This document shows positions 55,717-64,000 of a stretch of 64,000 bases of DNA, piece after piece (within the stretch, counting starts at the first letter, position 1; every line of letters begins with the position of its first letter). Under the pieces are notes generated by a model. That model did not search any database. It was not told the origin of the DNA and was given only the letters and a program-made list of their open reading frames with translations. Source of the DNA: Epibacterium ulvae. Lineage in GTDB: Bacteria > Pseudomonadota > Alphaproteobacteria > Rhodobacterales > Rhodobacteraceae. The stretch is taken from NCBI RefSeq assembly GCF_900102795.1, contig NZ_FMWG01000005.1:124001-188000 (forward strand), given 5' to 3'. The translations under genes and the position numbers were made by a program.

Positions 55717-58700
55717 ATGACCGATTTCAAAAAGATCCTAATCGCAAATCGCGGTGAGATCGCCATTCGCATCATGCGGGCAGCTAACGAGATGGGTAAA
55801 ACCACGGTGGCAGTCTACGCGGAAGAGGACAAGCTGGGCTTGCATCGCTTCAAAGCGGATGAAGCATATCGTATCGGCGAAGGCCTTGGACCCGTTGCCG
55901 CCTATCTTTCAATCGATGAAATTATTCGCGTCGCCAAAGAATGCGGTGCGGATGCCATTCATCCCGGTTATGGCCTGCTTTCTGAAAACCCCGACTTTGT
56001 GGATGCCTGCGCCCGCAATGGTATCACGTTCATCGGTCCCAAAGCGGAAACGATGCGCGCCTTGGGCGACAAGGCTTCTGCCCGTAAAGTTGCGGTTGCG
56101 GCTGGCGTGCCGGTTATCCCGGCCACCGAGGTTCTGGGCGACGACATGGACGCCATTCGCACCGAAGCCAAAGAGATTGGCTATCCTTTGATGCTCAAAG
56201 CATCTTGGGGTGGTGGCGGACGTGGTATGCGCCCCATTCACGGCGAAGACGAGCTGGAAGAAAAGGTTCTTGAAGGACGCCGTGAAGCTGAAGCCGCGTT
56301 TGGCAATGGCGAAGGGTATCTGGAAAAGATGATCACCCGCGCGCGTCACGTTGAGGTTCAGATCCTTGGCGACAAAAACGGTGAAATCTATCACCTGTTT
56401 GAACGCGATTGTTCTGTTCAGCGCCGGAACCAAAAAGTTGTCGAACGTGCACCAGCACCTTATTTGACCGAAGAACAACGCGCAGAAATCTGTGATCTGG
56501 GCCGCAAAATCTGTGCTCATGTGAACTATGAATGCGCGGGCACCGTTGAATTCCTGATGGATATGAACACCGAAAAGTTCTATTTCATCGAGGTGAACCC
56601 ACGCGTGCAGGTGGAACATACCGTCACCGAAGAAGTAACCGGCATTGATATTGTGCAGGCGCAAATCCTGATCGCCGAAGGCAAATCCATTGCTGAAGCG
56701 ACTGGAAAGGCCTCTCAGGACGATATTTTCCTGAATGGTCATGCCCTTCAGACCCGCGTGACCACAGAAGACCCGCTAAACAACTTCATCCCTGATTATG
56801 GTCGTATCACAGCCTATCGCGCCGCAACCGGCATGGGTATTCGTCTGGATGGCGGCACAGCCTATGCAGGTGGTGTGATCACGCGCTACTATGACAGCTT
56901 GCTGACCAAGGTAACCGCCAAAGCGCAAACCCCTGAAAAAGCCATCGCCCGTATGGACCGCGCGCTGCGCGAATTCCGGGTGCGCGGTGTTAGCACCAAC
57001 ATTGCTTTTGTTGAAAACCTGCTTAAGCATCCAACTTTCTTGTCGAATGAATACACCACCAAATTCATCGACGAGACGCCTGAGCTGTTCAATTTCAAAT
57101 CGCGTCGCGACCGTGGCACCAAGGTTTTGAACTATATCGCGGACATCACGGTCAACGGGCATCCCGAAACCGAAGGCCGCGCAAAACTTGGCGCGGACAT
57201 CAAAGCACCGCGTGCACCCAAACTGGACGCAGGCAACACGCCTTATGGCACACGCAATCTGCTGGAGCAGAAAGGTGCGCAGGCTGTAGCGGATTGGATG
57301 AAAGCCCAGCGCCAGCTGCTGCTTACCGATACAACCATGCGTGATGGCCACCAGTCTTTGCTGGCGACCCGCATGCGTTCGATCGACATGATCAAAGTGG
57401 CACCTGCATATGCACAGAACCTCAGCCAGCTGTTCTCGGTTGAATGTTGGGGCGGTGCCACCTTCGATGTGGCGTACCGGTTCTTGCAAGAATGCCCCTG
57501 GCAGCGCTTGCGCAACCTGCGCGAAGCCATGCCAAATGTTATGACACAGATGCTGCTGCGCGCGTCTAACGGTGTCGGGTATACCAACTACCCTGACAAT
57601 GTAGTTCAAGCCTTTGTGGCACAAGCGGCGAAAACCGGCGTGGATGTGTTCCGTGTGTTTGACAGCCTCAACTGGGTTGAAAACATGCGCGTAGCCATGG
57701 ACGCAGTGGTTGAAAGCGGTAAAGTCTGCGAAGGCACCATCTGCTACACTGGCGATTTACTTGATCCTGAGCGATCCAAATACGACCTGAAGTATTATGT
57801 GGGCATGGCCAAAGAACTGGAAGCCGCTGGCGCCCATGTTCTGGGTCTCAAAGATATGGCTGGCCTGCTGAAACCAGCTTCGGCACGTATTCTTGTGAAG
57901 GCGCTGAAAGAAGAAACCGGCCTGCCTATTCATTTCCACACACATGACACCTCTGGCATTGCGGGGGCGACCATTCTTGCAGCGGCAGATGCAGGGGTAG
58001 ATGCAGTGGATGCGGCAATGGACGCATTTTCTGGCGGCACATCGCAGCCTTGCCTTGGCTCCATCGTGGAAGGCTTGCGCAATACTGATCGCGACACGGG
58101 TCTGGACATTGGCAAGATTCGCGAAATCTCGGGCTATTGGGAGCAAGTGCGTGCGCAGTATGCAGCCTTTGAAAGCGGCCTTGCCGCGCCAGCATCGGAA
58201 GTTTACCTGCACGAAATGCCAGGTGGCCAGTTCACCAATCTGAAAGCACAGGCACGCAGCCTTGGTCTGGAAGAAAAATGGTCAGACGTTGCGCAGACTT
58301 ATGCGGATGTGAACCAGATGTTTGGTGACATCGTCAAAGTGACCCCTTCCTCCAAAGTTGTGGGTGACATGGCTCTGATGATGGTATCACAAGGCTTGAG
58401 CCGTGAAGAGGTTGAAGACGCCGACACGGATGTAGCCTTCCCGGATTCGGTTGTTGATATGATGCGTGGCAACTTGGGCCAGCCTCCCGGAGGTTTTCCA
58501 GATGCGCTGGTGAAAAAGGTGCTAAAAGGCGAAGCCCCAAACACGGAGCGTCCTGGCGCCCATTTGGAAGCTGTCGATCTAGAACAGGTCCGCGCTGAAC
58601 TGTCCAAGGAGCTGGAAGGCTTTAAGGTCGATGATGAAGACCTGAACGGGTATCTGATGTATCCAAAGGTATTCCTTGATTACATGGGACGTCACCGCCA

Positions 58701-59160
58701 ATATGGCCCAGTGCGGACCCTGCCGACCAAAACGTTCTTCTATGGCATGCAGCCCGGTGAACAGATTGCCGCGGAAATCGATCCCGGTAAGAAACTGGAA
58801 ATCCGCTTGCAGGCAGTCGGTGAGACCAATGAAGATGGCGACGTCAAAGTCTTCTTTGAACTTAACGGTCAGCCCCGCGTTATTCGTGTGGCCAACCGCA
58901 AGGTTAAAGCGACAACTGCGAAACGTCCCAAGGCTGAAGTTGGCAATGCAAACCACATCGGCGCACCAATGCCGGGTGTCGTGGCAACCGTGGCTGTAAC
59001 CGCTGGACAGCATGTGAAAGAAGGCGATCTTCTTCTCACGATTGAAGCCATGAAAATGGAAACGGGGATCCATGCAGAGCGAGACGCGACTGTGAAAGCA
59101 GTACATGTCAGCGCGGGCGGCCAGATCGATGCCAAGGATCTTTTGATCGAGCTTGAGTGA
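55717..59160 (+). CDS. pyc: Pyruvate carboxylase
   Basis: 1147 residues from ATG 55717 with GGGGAAG 4 bases upstream; full length for the single-chain enzyme. Biotin carboxylase (1-450: KILIANRGEIAIRIMRA, ASWGGGGRGMRPI ATP loop, EVNPRVQVEHTVTEE), carboxyltransferase (about 540-830: LTDTTMRDGHQSLLATRMRS, HFHTHDTSG metal site), tetramerisation region, and the biotinyl domain with EAMKMETG, biotin on Lys1113. Converts pyruvate and bicarbonate to oxaloacetate; anaplerotic, cytosolic. A strong terminator follows. Confidence 0.98.
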   Translation: MTDFKKILIANRGEIAIRIMRAANEMGKTTVAVYAEEDKLGLHRFKADEAYRIGEGLGPVAAYLSIDEIIRVAKECGADAIHPGYGLLSENPDFVDACARNGITFIGPKAETMRALGDKASARKVAVAAGVPVIPATEVLGDDMDAIRTEAKEIGYPLMLKASWGGGGRGMRPIHGEDELEEKVLEGRREAEAAFGNGEGYLEKMITRARHVEVQILGDKNGEIYHLFERDCSVQRRNQKVVERAPAPYLTEEQRAEICDLGRKICAHVNYECAGTVEFLMDMNTEKFYFIEVNPRVQVEHTVTEEVTGIDIVQAQILIAEGKSIAEATGKASQDDIFLNGHALQTRVTTEDPLNNFIPDYGRITAYRAATGMGIRLDGGTAYAGGVITRYYDSLLTKVTAKAQTPEKAIARMDRALREFRVRGVSTNIAFVENLLKHPTFLSNEYTTKFIDETPELFNFKSRRDRGTKVLNYIADITVNGHPETEGRAKLGADIKAPRAPKLDAGNTPYGTRNLLEQKGAQAVADWMKAQRQLLLTDTTMRDGHQSLLATRMRSIDMIKVAPAYAQNLSQLFSVECWGGATFDVAYRFLQECPWQRLRNLREAMPNVMTQMLLRASNGVGYTNYPDNVVQAFVAQAAKTGVDVFRVFDSLNWVENMRVAMDAVVESGKVCEGTICYTGDLLDPERSKYDLKYYVGMAKELEAAGAHVLGLKDMAGLLKPASARILVKALKEETGLPIHFHTHDTSGIAGATILAAADAGVDAVDAAMDAFSGGTSQPCLGSIVEGLRNTDRDTGLDIGKIREISGYWEQVRAQYAAFESGLAAPASEVYLHEMPGGQFTNLKAQARSLGLEEKWSDVAQTYADVNQMFGDIVKVTPSSKVVGDMALMMVSQGLSREEVEDADTDVAFPDSVVDMMRGNLGQPPGGFPDALVKKVLKGEAPNTERPGAHLEAVDLEQVRAELSKELEGFKVDDEDLNGYLMYPKVFLDYMGRHRQYGPVRTLPTKTFFYGMQPGEQIAAEIDPGKKLEIRLQAVGETNEDGDVKVFFELNGQPRVIRVANRKVKATTAKRPKAEVGNANHIGAPMPGVVATVAVTAGQHVKEGDLLLTIEAMKMETGIHAERDATVKAVHVSAGGQIDAKDLLIELE

Positions 59161-59183
59161 TCAACACACGTCCCCAATAAAAC

Positions 59184-59216
59184 AAAGGCCGTGCAGAATG
59201 CTGCGCGGCCTTTTCT
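59184..59216 (+). terminator. Intrinsic terminator after pyc
   Basis: 13-bp stem (AAAGGCCG plus TGCAG, 59184-59196, against CTGCG plus CGGCCTTT, 59201-59213, one T-G pair), AATG loop, T-run to 59214. Confidence 0.93.
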
Positions 59217-59270
59217 GTTTGACATTTGTTCACTACAGTTTGCGAAACCTAGTAGCGCAGGATCTACCAC

Positions 59271-59666
59271 ATGCTTTCTATCACCTCGTTTTACGCCGGA
59301 TTGACCGCTCTATTGTTTGTTGTGCTTTCAATCAAAGTCATCAAACTGCGTGGTCGTGCCAAGGTCTATATGGGCAACGGCCAGCCCGGCGAGCACGAGC
59401 CCCTTGAACGCAGCGTACGTGTCCAAGGCAATTGCGCTGAATATGCCCCTTTGGGGCTCATTCTTCTGGCCCTGGTCGAACTGCAACCCACCCCCGGTTT
59501 TGTTGTTCACATACTTGGCGCACTGCTGTTTCTAGGTCGTATCGCACATGCCGTAGGAATGGGCAGTACGCCCCAGATTGCTCAACTGCGCGTTGGGGGG
59601 ATGGTGATGACATTTTTGATGATATCGCTATGTGGTCTTGGGTTAATTGCGCATGCGGTGTTGTGA
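59271..59666 (+). CDS. MAPEG family membrane protein
   Basis: 131 residues, four hydrophobic segments (SFYAGLTALLFVVLSIKVI first, then about 62-80, 83-100, 110-130). The MAPEG pattern LERSVRVQGNCAEYAPLGLI is clear; the GNxxE/Y part binds glutathione in the eukaryotic enzymes. Bacterial MAPEG proteins are integral membrane proteins of mostly unknown substrate, some with glutathione transferase or peroxidase activity. Single gene ahead of the tRNA cluster. Confidence 0.88.
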   Translation: MLSITSFYAGLTALLFVVLSIKVIKLRGRAKVYMGNGQPGEHEPLERSVRVQGNCAEYAPLGLILLALVELQPTPGFVVHILGALLFLGRIAHAVGMGSTPQIAQLRVGGMVMTFLMISLCGLGLIAHAVL

Positions 59667-59796
59667 GCATTCAACACAAGCGGCCAGTGCGACCTAGCAA
59701 ACCGCAGAGAGCATTTATCTGAAACACCAAGATAAAGTCAGCAGAAACAATCAACATCTTACGAAAAGAAAATCACATCTTTTCTGTATTTCGGGC

Positions 59797-59825
59797 TTGC
59801 GGGTGTCACCTGCTTCGCCTAAAAG
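59797..59825 (+). promoter_or_regulatory. Promoter of tRNA-Gly copy 1
   Basis: -35 TTGCGG (59797-59802), 17-bp spacer, -10 TAAAAG (59820-59825). All three tRNA-Gly copies have this arrangement with different spacer sequence, which supports function. Confidence 0.7.
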
Positions 59826-59845
59826 CGCTCTCACTGAATGGTAGC

Positions 59846-59920
59846 GCGGGCGTAGCTCAGGGGTAGAGCATAACCTTGCCAAGGTTAGGGTCGGGCGTTC
59901 GAATCGCCTCGCCCGCTCCA
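59846..59920 (+). tRNA. tRNA-Gly(GCC), copy 1
   Basis: 75 nt including an encoded CCA. Acceptor stem GCGGGCG with CGCCCGC, D arm GCTCAGGGGTAGAGC, anticodon stem-loop AACCTTGCCAAGGTT with anticodon GCC, T arm GGGCGTTCGAATCGCC. Identical to copies 2 and 3. A copy of the downstream terminator follows. Confidence 0.98.
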
Positions 59921-59932
59921 TTTGGAAACAAC

Positions 59933-59957
59933 AAGCCGTCCTTAGGGGCGGCTTTTG
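59933..59957 (+). terminator. Terminator after tRNA-Gly copy 1
   Basis: AAGCCG (59933-59938) with CGGCTT (59949-59954), extended by TCC/GGG inside, then TTTTGTGTTT. The same element follows tRNA copy 3 but not copy 2. Confidence 0.75.
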
Positions 59958-60050
59958 TGTTTATAAGGGTAAGCGTCAAGCCTTGATTGGAATCGCAAGG
60001 CTCTGTAGGAACAGAGGGCGAACAGGAAAGACCCCAAATGGCGAGGCAGG

Positions 60051-61010
60051 ATGCTCACTTCGGTTGAACTTTGTGCAGGCGCTGGCGGTCAGGCATTAGG
60101 TCTGGAACGTGCGGGGTTTGAACACACCGCCCTTGTCGATATCGATAAGCATTGCTGTGCCACCCTGCGCCACAATCGCCCGAATTGGAACGTTCTGGAA
60201 GAAGACGTTCGCGATTTCAAAGAGGTTGCGGAGAGCTATAAAGGGGTTGATCTCCTTGCAGGCGGCCTCCCCTGCCCGCCCTTTTCGGTGGCAGGCAAAC
60301 AGCTGGGCGAAAAAGACGAGCGCAATCTGTTTGATGATGCACTGCAAATCGTGGATGCAACACGCCCTCGCGCTGTCATGATCGAAAACGTGCGCGGATT
60401 TCTGGATGCGGTTTTTCTGGACTATCGCGAAAAGCTGAAAAAGCAGCTGTCAAAGCTTGGATATGAAACGGACTGGCGGCTGCTCAACGCGTCTGATTTT
60501 GGGGTGCCTCAACTGCGCCCACGGGTTGTTATCATCGCATTGCGCAAAGAATTCACCGGGCAATTTGCTTGGCCTGATCCGCTGCCTCATAATCCACAGA
60601 CTGTTGGTGAAACGCTTATTGATCTGATGAAAGAGCGCGGATGGAAAGGTGCAGAAGCCTGGAAGGAACAAGCCAGCGAAATCGCTCCGACGATCGTAGG
60701 GGGATCCAAGAAACACGGTGGGCCTGACCTTGGGCCAACACGGGCACGTCGCGCTTGGGCCGCGCTTGGCGTTGAAGGGCGCACGATTGCCTATGAAGCC
60801 CCTGATCCTTTTCACGAAGGCATGCCGCGCCTGACCGTGCCCATGGTCGCACGCATTCAAGGCTTTCCGGATGAGTGGCATTTTACCGGTGCCAAAACCA
60901 ATGCTTATCGGCAGGTTGGAAATGCATTTCCGCCCCCCGTGGCTGCAGCTGTCGCGCGACAATTGCGCGCAGCAATTGCCAAACCCAACCTGCATGCCGT
61001 GACCGCGTGA
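60051..61010 (+). CDS. C5-cytosine DNA methyltransferase of a restriction-modification pair
   Basis: 319 residues. Motif I ELCAGAGGQALGLERAG (6-22, SAM binding), motif IV GGLPCPPFSVAGKQLG with catalytic Cys75, motif VI MIENVRGF, motif VIII QLRPRVVIIALR, a short target-recognition region (about 180-250), motif IX PRLTVPMVARIQGFP and motif X NAYRQVGNAFPPPVA. All catalytic motifs intact, so it should make 5-methylcytosine. The next gene overlaps its stop by 4 bases and resembles NaeI endonuclease, so this is the protecting enzyme; GCCGGC is the NaeI site but the target here is not known. Confidence 0.95.
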   Translation: MLTSVELCAGAGGQALGLERAGFEHTALVDIDKHCCATLRHNRPNWNVLEEDVRDFKEVAESYKGVDLLAGGLPCPPFSVAGKQLGEKDERNLFDDALQIVDATRPRAVMIENVRGFLDAVFLDYREKLKKQLSKLGYETDWRLLNASDFGVPQLRPRVVIIALRKEFTGQFAWPDPLPHNPQTVGETLIDLMKERGWKGAEAWKEQASEIAPTIVGGSKKHGGPDLGPTRARRAWAALGVEGRTIAYEAPDPFHEGMPRLTVPMVARIQGFPDEWHFTGAKTNAYRQVGNAFPPPVAAAVARQLRAAIAKPNLHAVTA

Positions 61011-61930
61011 AGCAAAATATTCCCTTTAGTCTGATTGCCCCTGGCCACGTGGATTTTGATCTTCTGGCGCAAATTGGTTCGGATTTAACAGCGCGCGCCG
61101 GTGGCACAATAGGGCTGGAAGACACCTTCCCCGTGATGCTGCGCCAGTGCATTGATGATGTCATCATGACTCCCAAAACCGGTCGCCGCAGCTACGAAGA
61201 ATTGGAAAAAACCGAAAAGACCTATATTGGCACGCGGGTTGAAATCGAGCTGATCGCGCTATTAGGCCTGCCAAGAGCAGGTCATCTGGACACCCAAGTC
61301 TGCGGCGTGGACGTTGATATCAAAAACACAATGGGCAGCAATTGGATGATCCCAACCGAAGCCGTGGATAAACCCTGCATCCTTGTGGCCGCAGATGAAG
61401 CGCGGGCACGCTGCTATCTTGGTATCGTCGTTGCCCGCCCCGACTATTTAAGCGCGGGGCAGAACAAGGATGCAAAACGTTCGATTTCTGCCGAAGGGTT
61501 TGCCCATATTCACTGGTTGCTTTGCGATCACCCCTATCCTGCAAATTTTTGGCGCACACAGCCGGAGATCACTGTTACAAAGATTTTCTCGGGAAAATCG
61601 GGCAATGCGCGTATGGCAGAGCTGTTCCGCTGCGTGCAAGGACAGATCATCGAGCGGGATGTGGTCGAGGCCGTCGCGCAACAGAAAGACTTTATGCGAC
61701 GCATTCGTTCTGACAAAGGCAGAGGCACCCGCGATATTCTGGAGCGCGAAGGCATTGTGCTGCTATCCGGGCAATATGACGGCCAACTTATCCGCGCTCT
61801 GAATTTACCGCCCTGCCCCCAAAGCGCCTTTATTTCTTTTGCGCCAAACACACCGCAGCTGATACGGCTTGCACGGCAGGCTGGCTTTCCTGATCTGCCA
61901 GACCTTATGCAAGCCACATCAATGATTTAA
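61007..61930 (+). CDS. NaeI-like type II restriction endonuclease
   Basis: 308 residues from the GTG at 61007, which overlaps the methyltransferase stop (GTGA); upstream codons of the frame lie inside that gene. It resembles NaeI as I recall it: EELEKTEKTYIGTRVEIELI and GVDVDIKN. The catalytic residues Thr69, Glu79, Asp95, Asp104 and Lys106 keep the spacing of NaeI Thr60, Glu70, Asp86, Asp95 and Lys97. The C-terminal half (VARPDYLSAGQNKDAKRSIS; LEREGIVLLSGQYD) corresponds to the NaeI effector-binding DNA domain. Frame and active site are intact, so it should cut DNA. Confidence 0.88.
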   Translation: MKQNIPFSLIAPGHVDFDLLAQIGSDLTARAGGTIGLEDTFPVMLRQCIDDVIMTPKTGRRSYEELEKTEKTYIGTRVEIELIALLGLPRAGHLDTQVCGVDVDIKNTMGSNWMIPTEAVDKPCILVAADEARARCYLGIVVARPDYLSAGQNKDAKRSISAEGFAHIHWLLCDHPYPANFWRTQPEITVTKIFSGKSGNARMAELFRCVQGQIIERDVVEAVAQQKDFMRRIRSDKGRGTRDILEREGIVLLSGQYDGQLIRALNLPPCPQSAFISFAPNTPQLIRLARQAGFPDLPDLMQATSMI

Positions 61931-61966
61931 ATCGAAAAATAACTTTGCGATCCTGGTATTTTTCTA

Positions 61967-61995
61967 TTGCAGGCCTTTCAGGCTTGGCCTAAAAG
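61967..61995 (+). promoter_or_regulatory. Promoter of tRNA-Gly copy 2
   Basis: -35 TTGCAG (61967-61972), 17-bp spacer, -10 TAAAAG (61990-61995). Confidence 0.7.
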
Positions 61996-62015
61996 CGCCC
62001 TCACCGAATGGTAGC

Positions 62016-62090
62016 GCGGGCGTAGCTCAGGGGTAGAGCATAACCTTGCCAAGGTTAGGGTCGGGCGTTCGAATCGCCTCGCCCGCTCCA
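62016..62090 (+). tRNA. tRNA-Gly(GCC), copy 2
   Basis: Same 75-nt sequence as copy 1, anticodon GCC, CCA encoded. It lies immediately after the restriction-modification genes. The match with the other copies ends a few bases after CCA (TTTGG), so it lacks the AAGCCG terminator. Confidence 0.98.
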
Positions 62091-62288
62091 TTTGGTAAAC
62101 CTTGAAGGCTGAAAAACTCTCTAAAAATTCATCTTCGTTCGACATCACTTTAATGATATGTCGTGACTTGGTGCGCCGTTCAAACCCGGACCTACTGGCT
62201 TTCATTGCTGAAAGATCCATCTTACATATTGCGCGCCCCTGATGAGATAAATTTTACAGAATTACAGCTAGCGCACCGCACTTTTTGC

Positions 62289-62317
62289 TTGCAGGCGTGA
62301 AGACCTTCGCCTAAAAG
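62289..62317 (+). promoter_or_regulatory. Promoter of tRNA-Gly copy 3
   Basis: -35 TTGCAG (62289-62294), 17-bp spacer, -10 TAAAAG (62312-62317). Confidence 0.7.
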
Positions 62318-62337
62318 CGCCCTCACCGAATGGTAGC

Positions 62338-62412
62338 GCGGGCGTAGCTCAGGGGTAGAGCATAACCTTGCCAAGGTTAGGGTCGGGCGTTCGAATCGCC
62401 TCGCCCGCTCCA
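62338..62412 (+). tRNA. tRNA-Gly(GCC), copy 3
   Basis: Identical 75-nt tRNA. The 26 bases before it match copy 2 exactly, and the bases after it match those after copy 1. The 247-base spacer from copy 2 holds no supported gene. Confidence 0.98.
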
Positions 62413-62424
62413 TTTGGAAACAAC

Positions 62425-62450
62425 AAGCCGTTCTTAGGGGCGGCTTTTGT
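62425..62450 (+). terminator. Terminator after tRNA-Gly copy 3
   Basis: AAGCCG (62425-62430) with CGGCTT (62441-62446), then TTTTGTGT; nearly the same as the element after copy 1. Confidence 0.75.
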
Positions 62451-62570
62451 GTCTCTGGGCAAATGCACTAAGATCCAGACGGACCCTATTGCAATTTGCG
62501 CCTCTCAAAGCCCCTTGCGACCTCTCTTCAAAGCTTGCACGCTCCTGATAAACAAATGAAGGAGTTTCTG

Positions 62571-63926
62571 ATGGCCCCTGTGGTTTACCCTACCACCAAC
62601 CTGACAGCGACAGAGCAACTGGTTTTTGAACGTGGTGAAGGAATCTATATCTTTGACAACAAGGGAAAACGCTACATCGAAGGGCTCGCCGGGCTTTGGT
62701 GTACGTCGCTAGGATATAGCAATCAGGAGGTGATTGATGCAATTACAGAGCAGTTAAACACCCTTCCCTTTTCCCATACCTTTGGCGGTAAAACACATCA
62801 GCCGATCATGGATCTGGCCGAAAAAATACGTGAGATCGTACCAGTGGAAGATGCCTATGTGTTTTTCGGGAACTCAGGCTCTGATGCAAATGACAGTCAT
62901 TACAAAATGCTGCGCTATTATTTCAACGCCATCGGGAAACCTGAAAAACGCAAGATCATCACGCGCGAACGAGGCTATCACGGCGTCACAGTGGCGGCAG
63001 GGTCTTTAACCTCTCTGCCTGCAAATCTGGCCCATTTTGATGCCCCGCTTGAGGCGTTGAGTATTCTTCGCACAGCTTCTCCGCATTACTATACAGGGCG
63101 TCGGGGAAACGAGACTGAGGAACAGTTTGTCGATCGCATATTGGAAGAATTAGAGACGCAAATTCAGCAGGAAGGCCCTGAAACAATCGCTGCGATGATC
63201 ATCGAACCGATTACAGGGGCGTCAGGTGTTATTGTTCCACCAAATGGCTATTACGAAAAGCTGCAAGCAATCCTGCGCAAACATGACATCCTGATCTGGG
63301 CAGATGAGGTGATTTGTGGCTTTGGACGGACCGGCAATGATTTCGGCTGCACCACGATGGGTATTCAGCCAGATCTGATGACATTCGCCAAACAGTTGAG
63401 CTCTGCTTACTTTCCAATTTCGGCAGCAGTCATTCCCGGCTGGATGTATGAAGCGATGATAGAGCCTTCAAACCAGGTGGGCGTATTTGGCCACGGGTTC
63501 ACCTATTCTGGCCACCCTGCAGCCTGTGCTGCAGCTTTGAAGACGCTCGAAATCTATGAACGTGACAATATGTTTGCTCATGCTGCAGAGGTTGGTGCAC
63601 ACCTGCAGCAAAGGCTGCGTGAGACCTTTGAAAGTCATCCACTGGTCGGGGAAGTGCGCGGGCGCGGTTTGATTGCCGCTCTTGAACTTGTGTCGAACAA
63701 AACCACAGGTGCAAGCTTTGACAAAGGCATTGCAGGCGCAACCGCGCAGCGTGCATGTGAAAAGCATGGCGTTATCTTGCGCGCCGTCGCTGGGAATGCG
63801 CTCGCCTTTTGTCCGCCACTGATCATAACAACCAAGCAGGTGGACGATATGGTTGCAGCGGTCTCTGTCGCCCTAGACGAAACCTATGGCATCTTAAGAG
63901 AACAAAATCTGATTCATATTGGCTAA
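62571..63926 (+). CDS. Class III pyridoxal-phosphate aminotransferase
   Basis: 451 residues from ATG 62571, which has AAGGAG upstream; the frame is open 75 bases further. Fold type I class III: GIYIFDNKGKRYIEGLAGLW, VFFGNSGSDANDSHYKMLRY, GYHGVTVAAGSLTSLP, WADEVICGFGRTGNDFGC and TFAKQLSSAYFPISA with the PLP lysine. The group includes omega-amino acid, putrescine and taurine:pyruvate transaminases; the donor cannot be chosen from sequence alone. Cytosolic. It has a 158-base leader after the tRNA terminator. Confidence 0.92.
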   Translation: MAPVVYPTTNLTATEQLVFERGEGIYIFDNKGKRYIEGLAGLWCTSLGYSNQEVIDAITEQLNTLPFSHTFGGKTHQPIMDLAEKIREIVPVEDAYVFFGNSGSDANDSHYKMLRYYFNAIGKPEKRKIITRERGYHGVTVAAGSLTSLPANLAHFDAPLEALSILRTASPHYYTGRRGNETEEQFVDRILEELETQIQQEGPETIAAMIIEPITGASGVIVPPNGYYEKLQAILRKHDILIWADEVICGFGRTGNDFGCTTMGIQPDLMTFAKQLSSAYFPISAAVIPGWMYEAMIEPSNQVGVFGHGFTYSGHPAACAAALKTLEIYERDNMFAHAAEVGAHLQQRLRETFESHPLVGEVRGRGLIAALELVSNKTTGASFDKGIAGATAQRACEKHGVILRAVAGNALAFCPPLIITTKQVDDMVAAVSVALDETYGILREQNLIHIG

Positions 63927-64000
63927 AATCACAAACACGCGAGAGCGGGTATTGGTATTGTTTTTTGCTACTTCACGTTTTCATCAGTAAAAAATTATCC

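Noticed and set aside
55909-57624. Two long minus-strand ORFs
   Set aside because: Antisense to pyc, which is unambiguous in its own frame.
61978-62220. Minus-strand ORF (and its twin at 62222-62413) beginning or ending MERARRFERPTLTLARL
   Set aside because: It is the antisense of tRNA-Gly copies and their leaders; the same false protein would appear at any such tRNA.
59846-62412. Integrative element using tRNA-Gly as attachment site
   Set aside because: No integrase, and repeats cover the whole tRNA with promoter rather than only a 3' end; recombination between tRNA copies explains the layout better.

Overview
The window is chromosomal DNA of an alphaproteobacterium of the Rhodobacterales (Roseobacter/Rhodobacter group). 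This rests on gene order and protein character: a DUF2484 gene sits between murC and murB, the J-domain/bolA genes lie near aerobic cobaltochelatase cobS-cobT, and a DUF1127 gene is followed by an array of anti-Shine-Dalgarno 'cuckoo' RNAs (CcsR type in Rhodobacter sphaeroides). No species is claimed. Everything here is read by eye; no database search was run.

Layout. 1-8.9 kb: the 3' end of pepN, an unknown gene, tex (minus), a small exported protein, two tandem paralogous solute-binding proteins without a transporter, and gatB. 8.9-14.3 kb is a more variable stretch: an Ala/Tyr-repeat gene that looks frameshifted, a DUF4177 gene, bolA, a J-domain gene, an unknown gene, and a merR-like regulator divergent from a small membrane protein with a textbook 19-bp-spacer promoter between them. 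14.5-17.8 kb: cobS and cobT with a DUF4240 gene between them. 17.9-22.4 kb: aminopeptidase P, a DUF427 protein, a small protein and a ClC chloride transporter/channel with a CBS region.

22.4-49.2 kb is the division and cell-wall (dcw) cluster on the minus strand. In transcription order it reads mraZ, rsmH, ftsL, ftsI, murE, murF, mraY, an unknown membrane/coiled-coil gene, murD, then ftsW, murG, murC, DUF2484, murB, ddl, ftsQ, ftsA, ftsZ, and on into lpxC, bamD and recN. It supplies peptidoglycan precursors, the divisome and outer-membrane lipid A/BAM functions. It is broken once by a three-gene plus-strand block (FAD protein, monooxygenase, MarR regulator with a palindromic operator) and once by the unknown 296-residue gene. 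The mraZ leader is about 600 bp and holds phased TGGG boxes and a 40-bp dyad.

49.8-59.7 kb: mrp, the DUF1127 gene and its four CCTCCTCCC-loop hairpins, uvrD, a lactate-oxidase-type FMN enzyme, pyruvate carboxylase and a MAPEG protein. 59.7-62.5 kb: three identical tRNA-Gly(GCC) genes, each with its own promoter; the first two bracket a C5-cytosine methyltransferase and a NaeI-like restriction enzyme. The window ends with a class III aminotransferase.

The most notable items are the cuckoo-RNA array, the restriction-modification pair caught between tRNA copies, the frameshifted repeat gene, the dispersed GGTGACATCC repeat, and the long mraZ control region.
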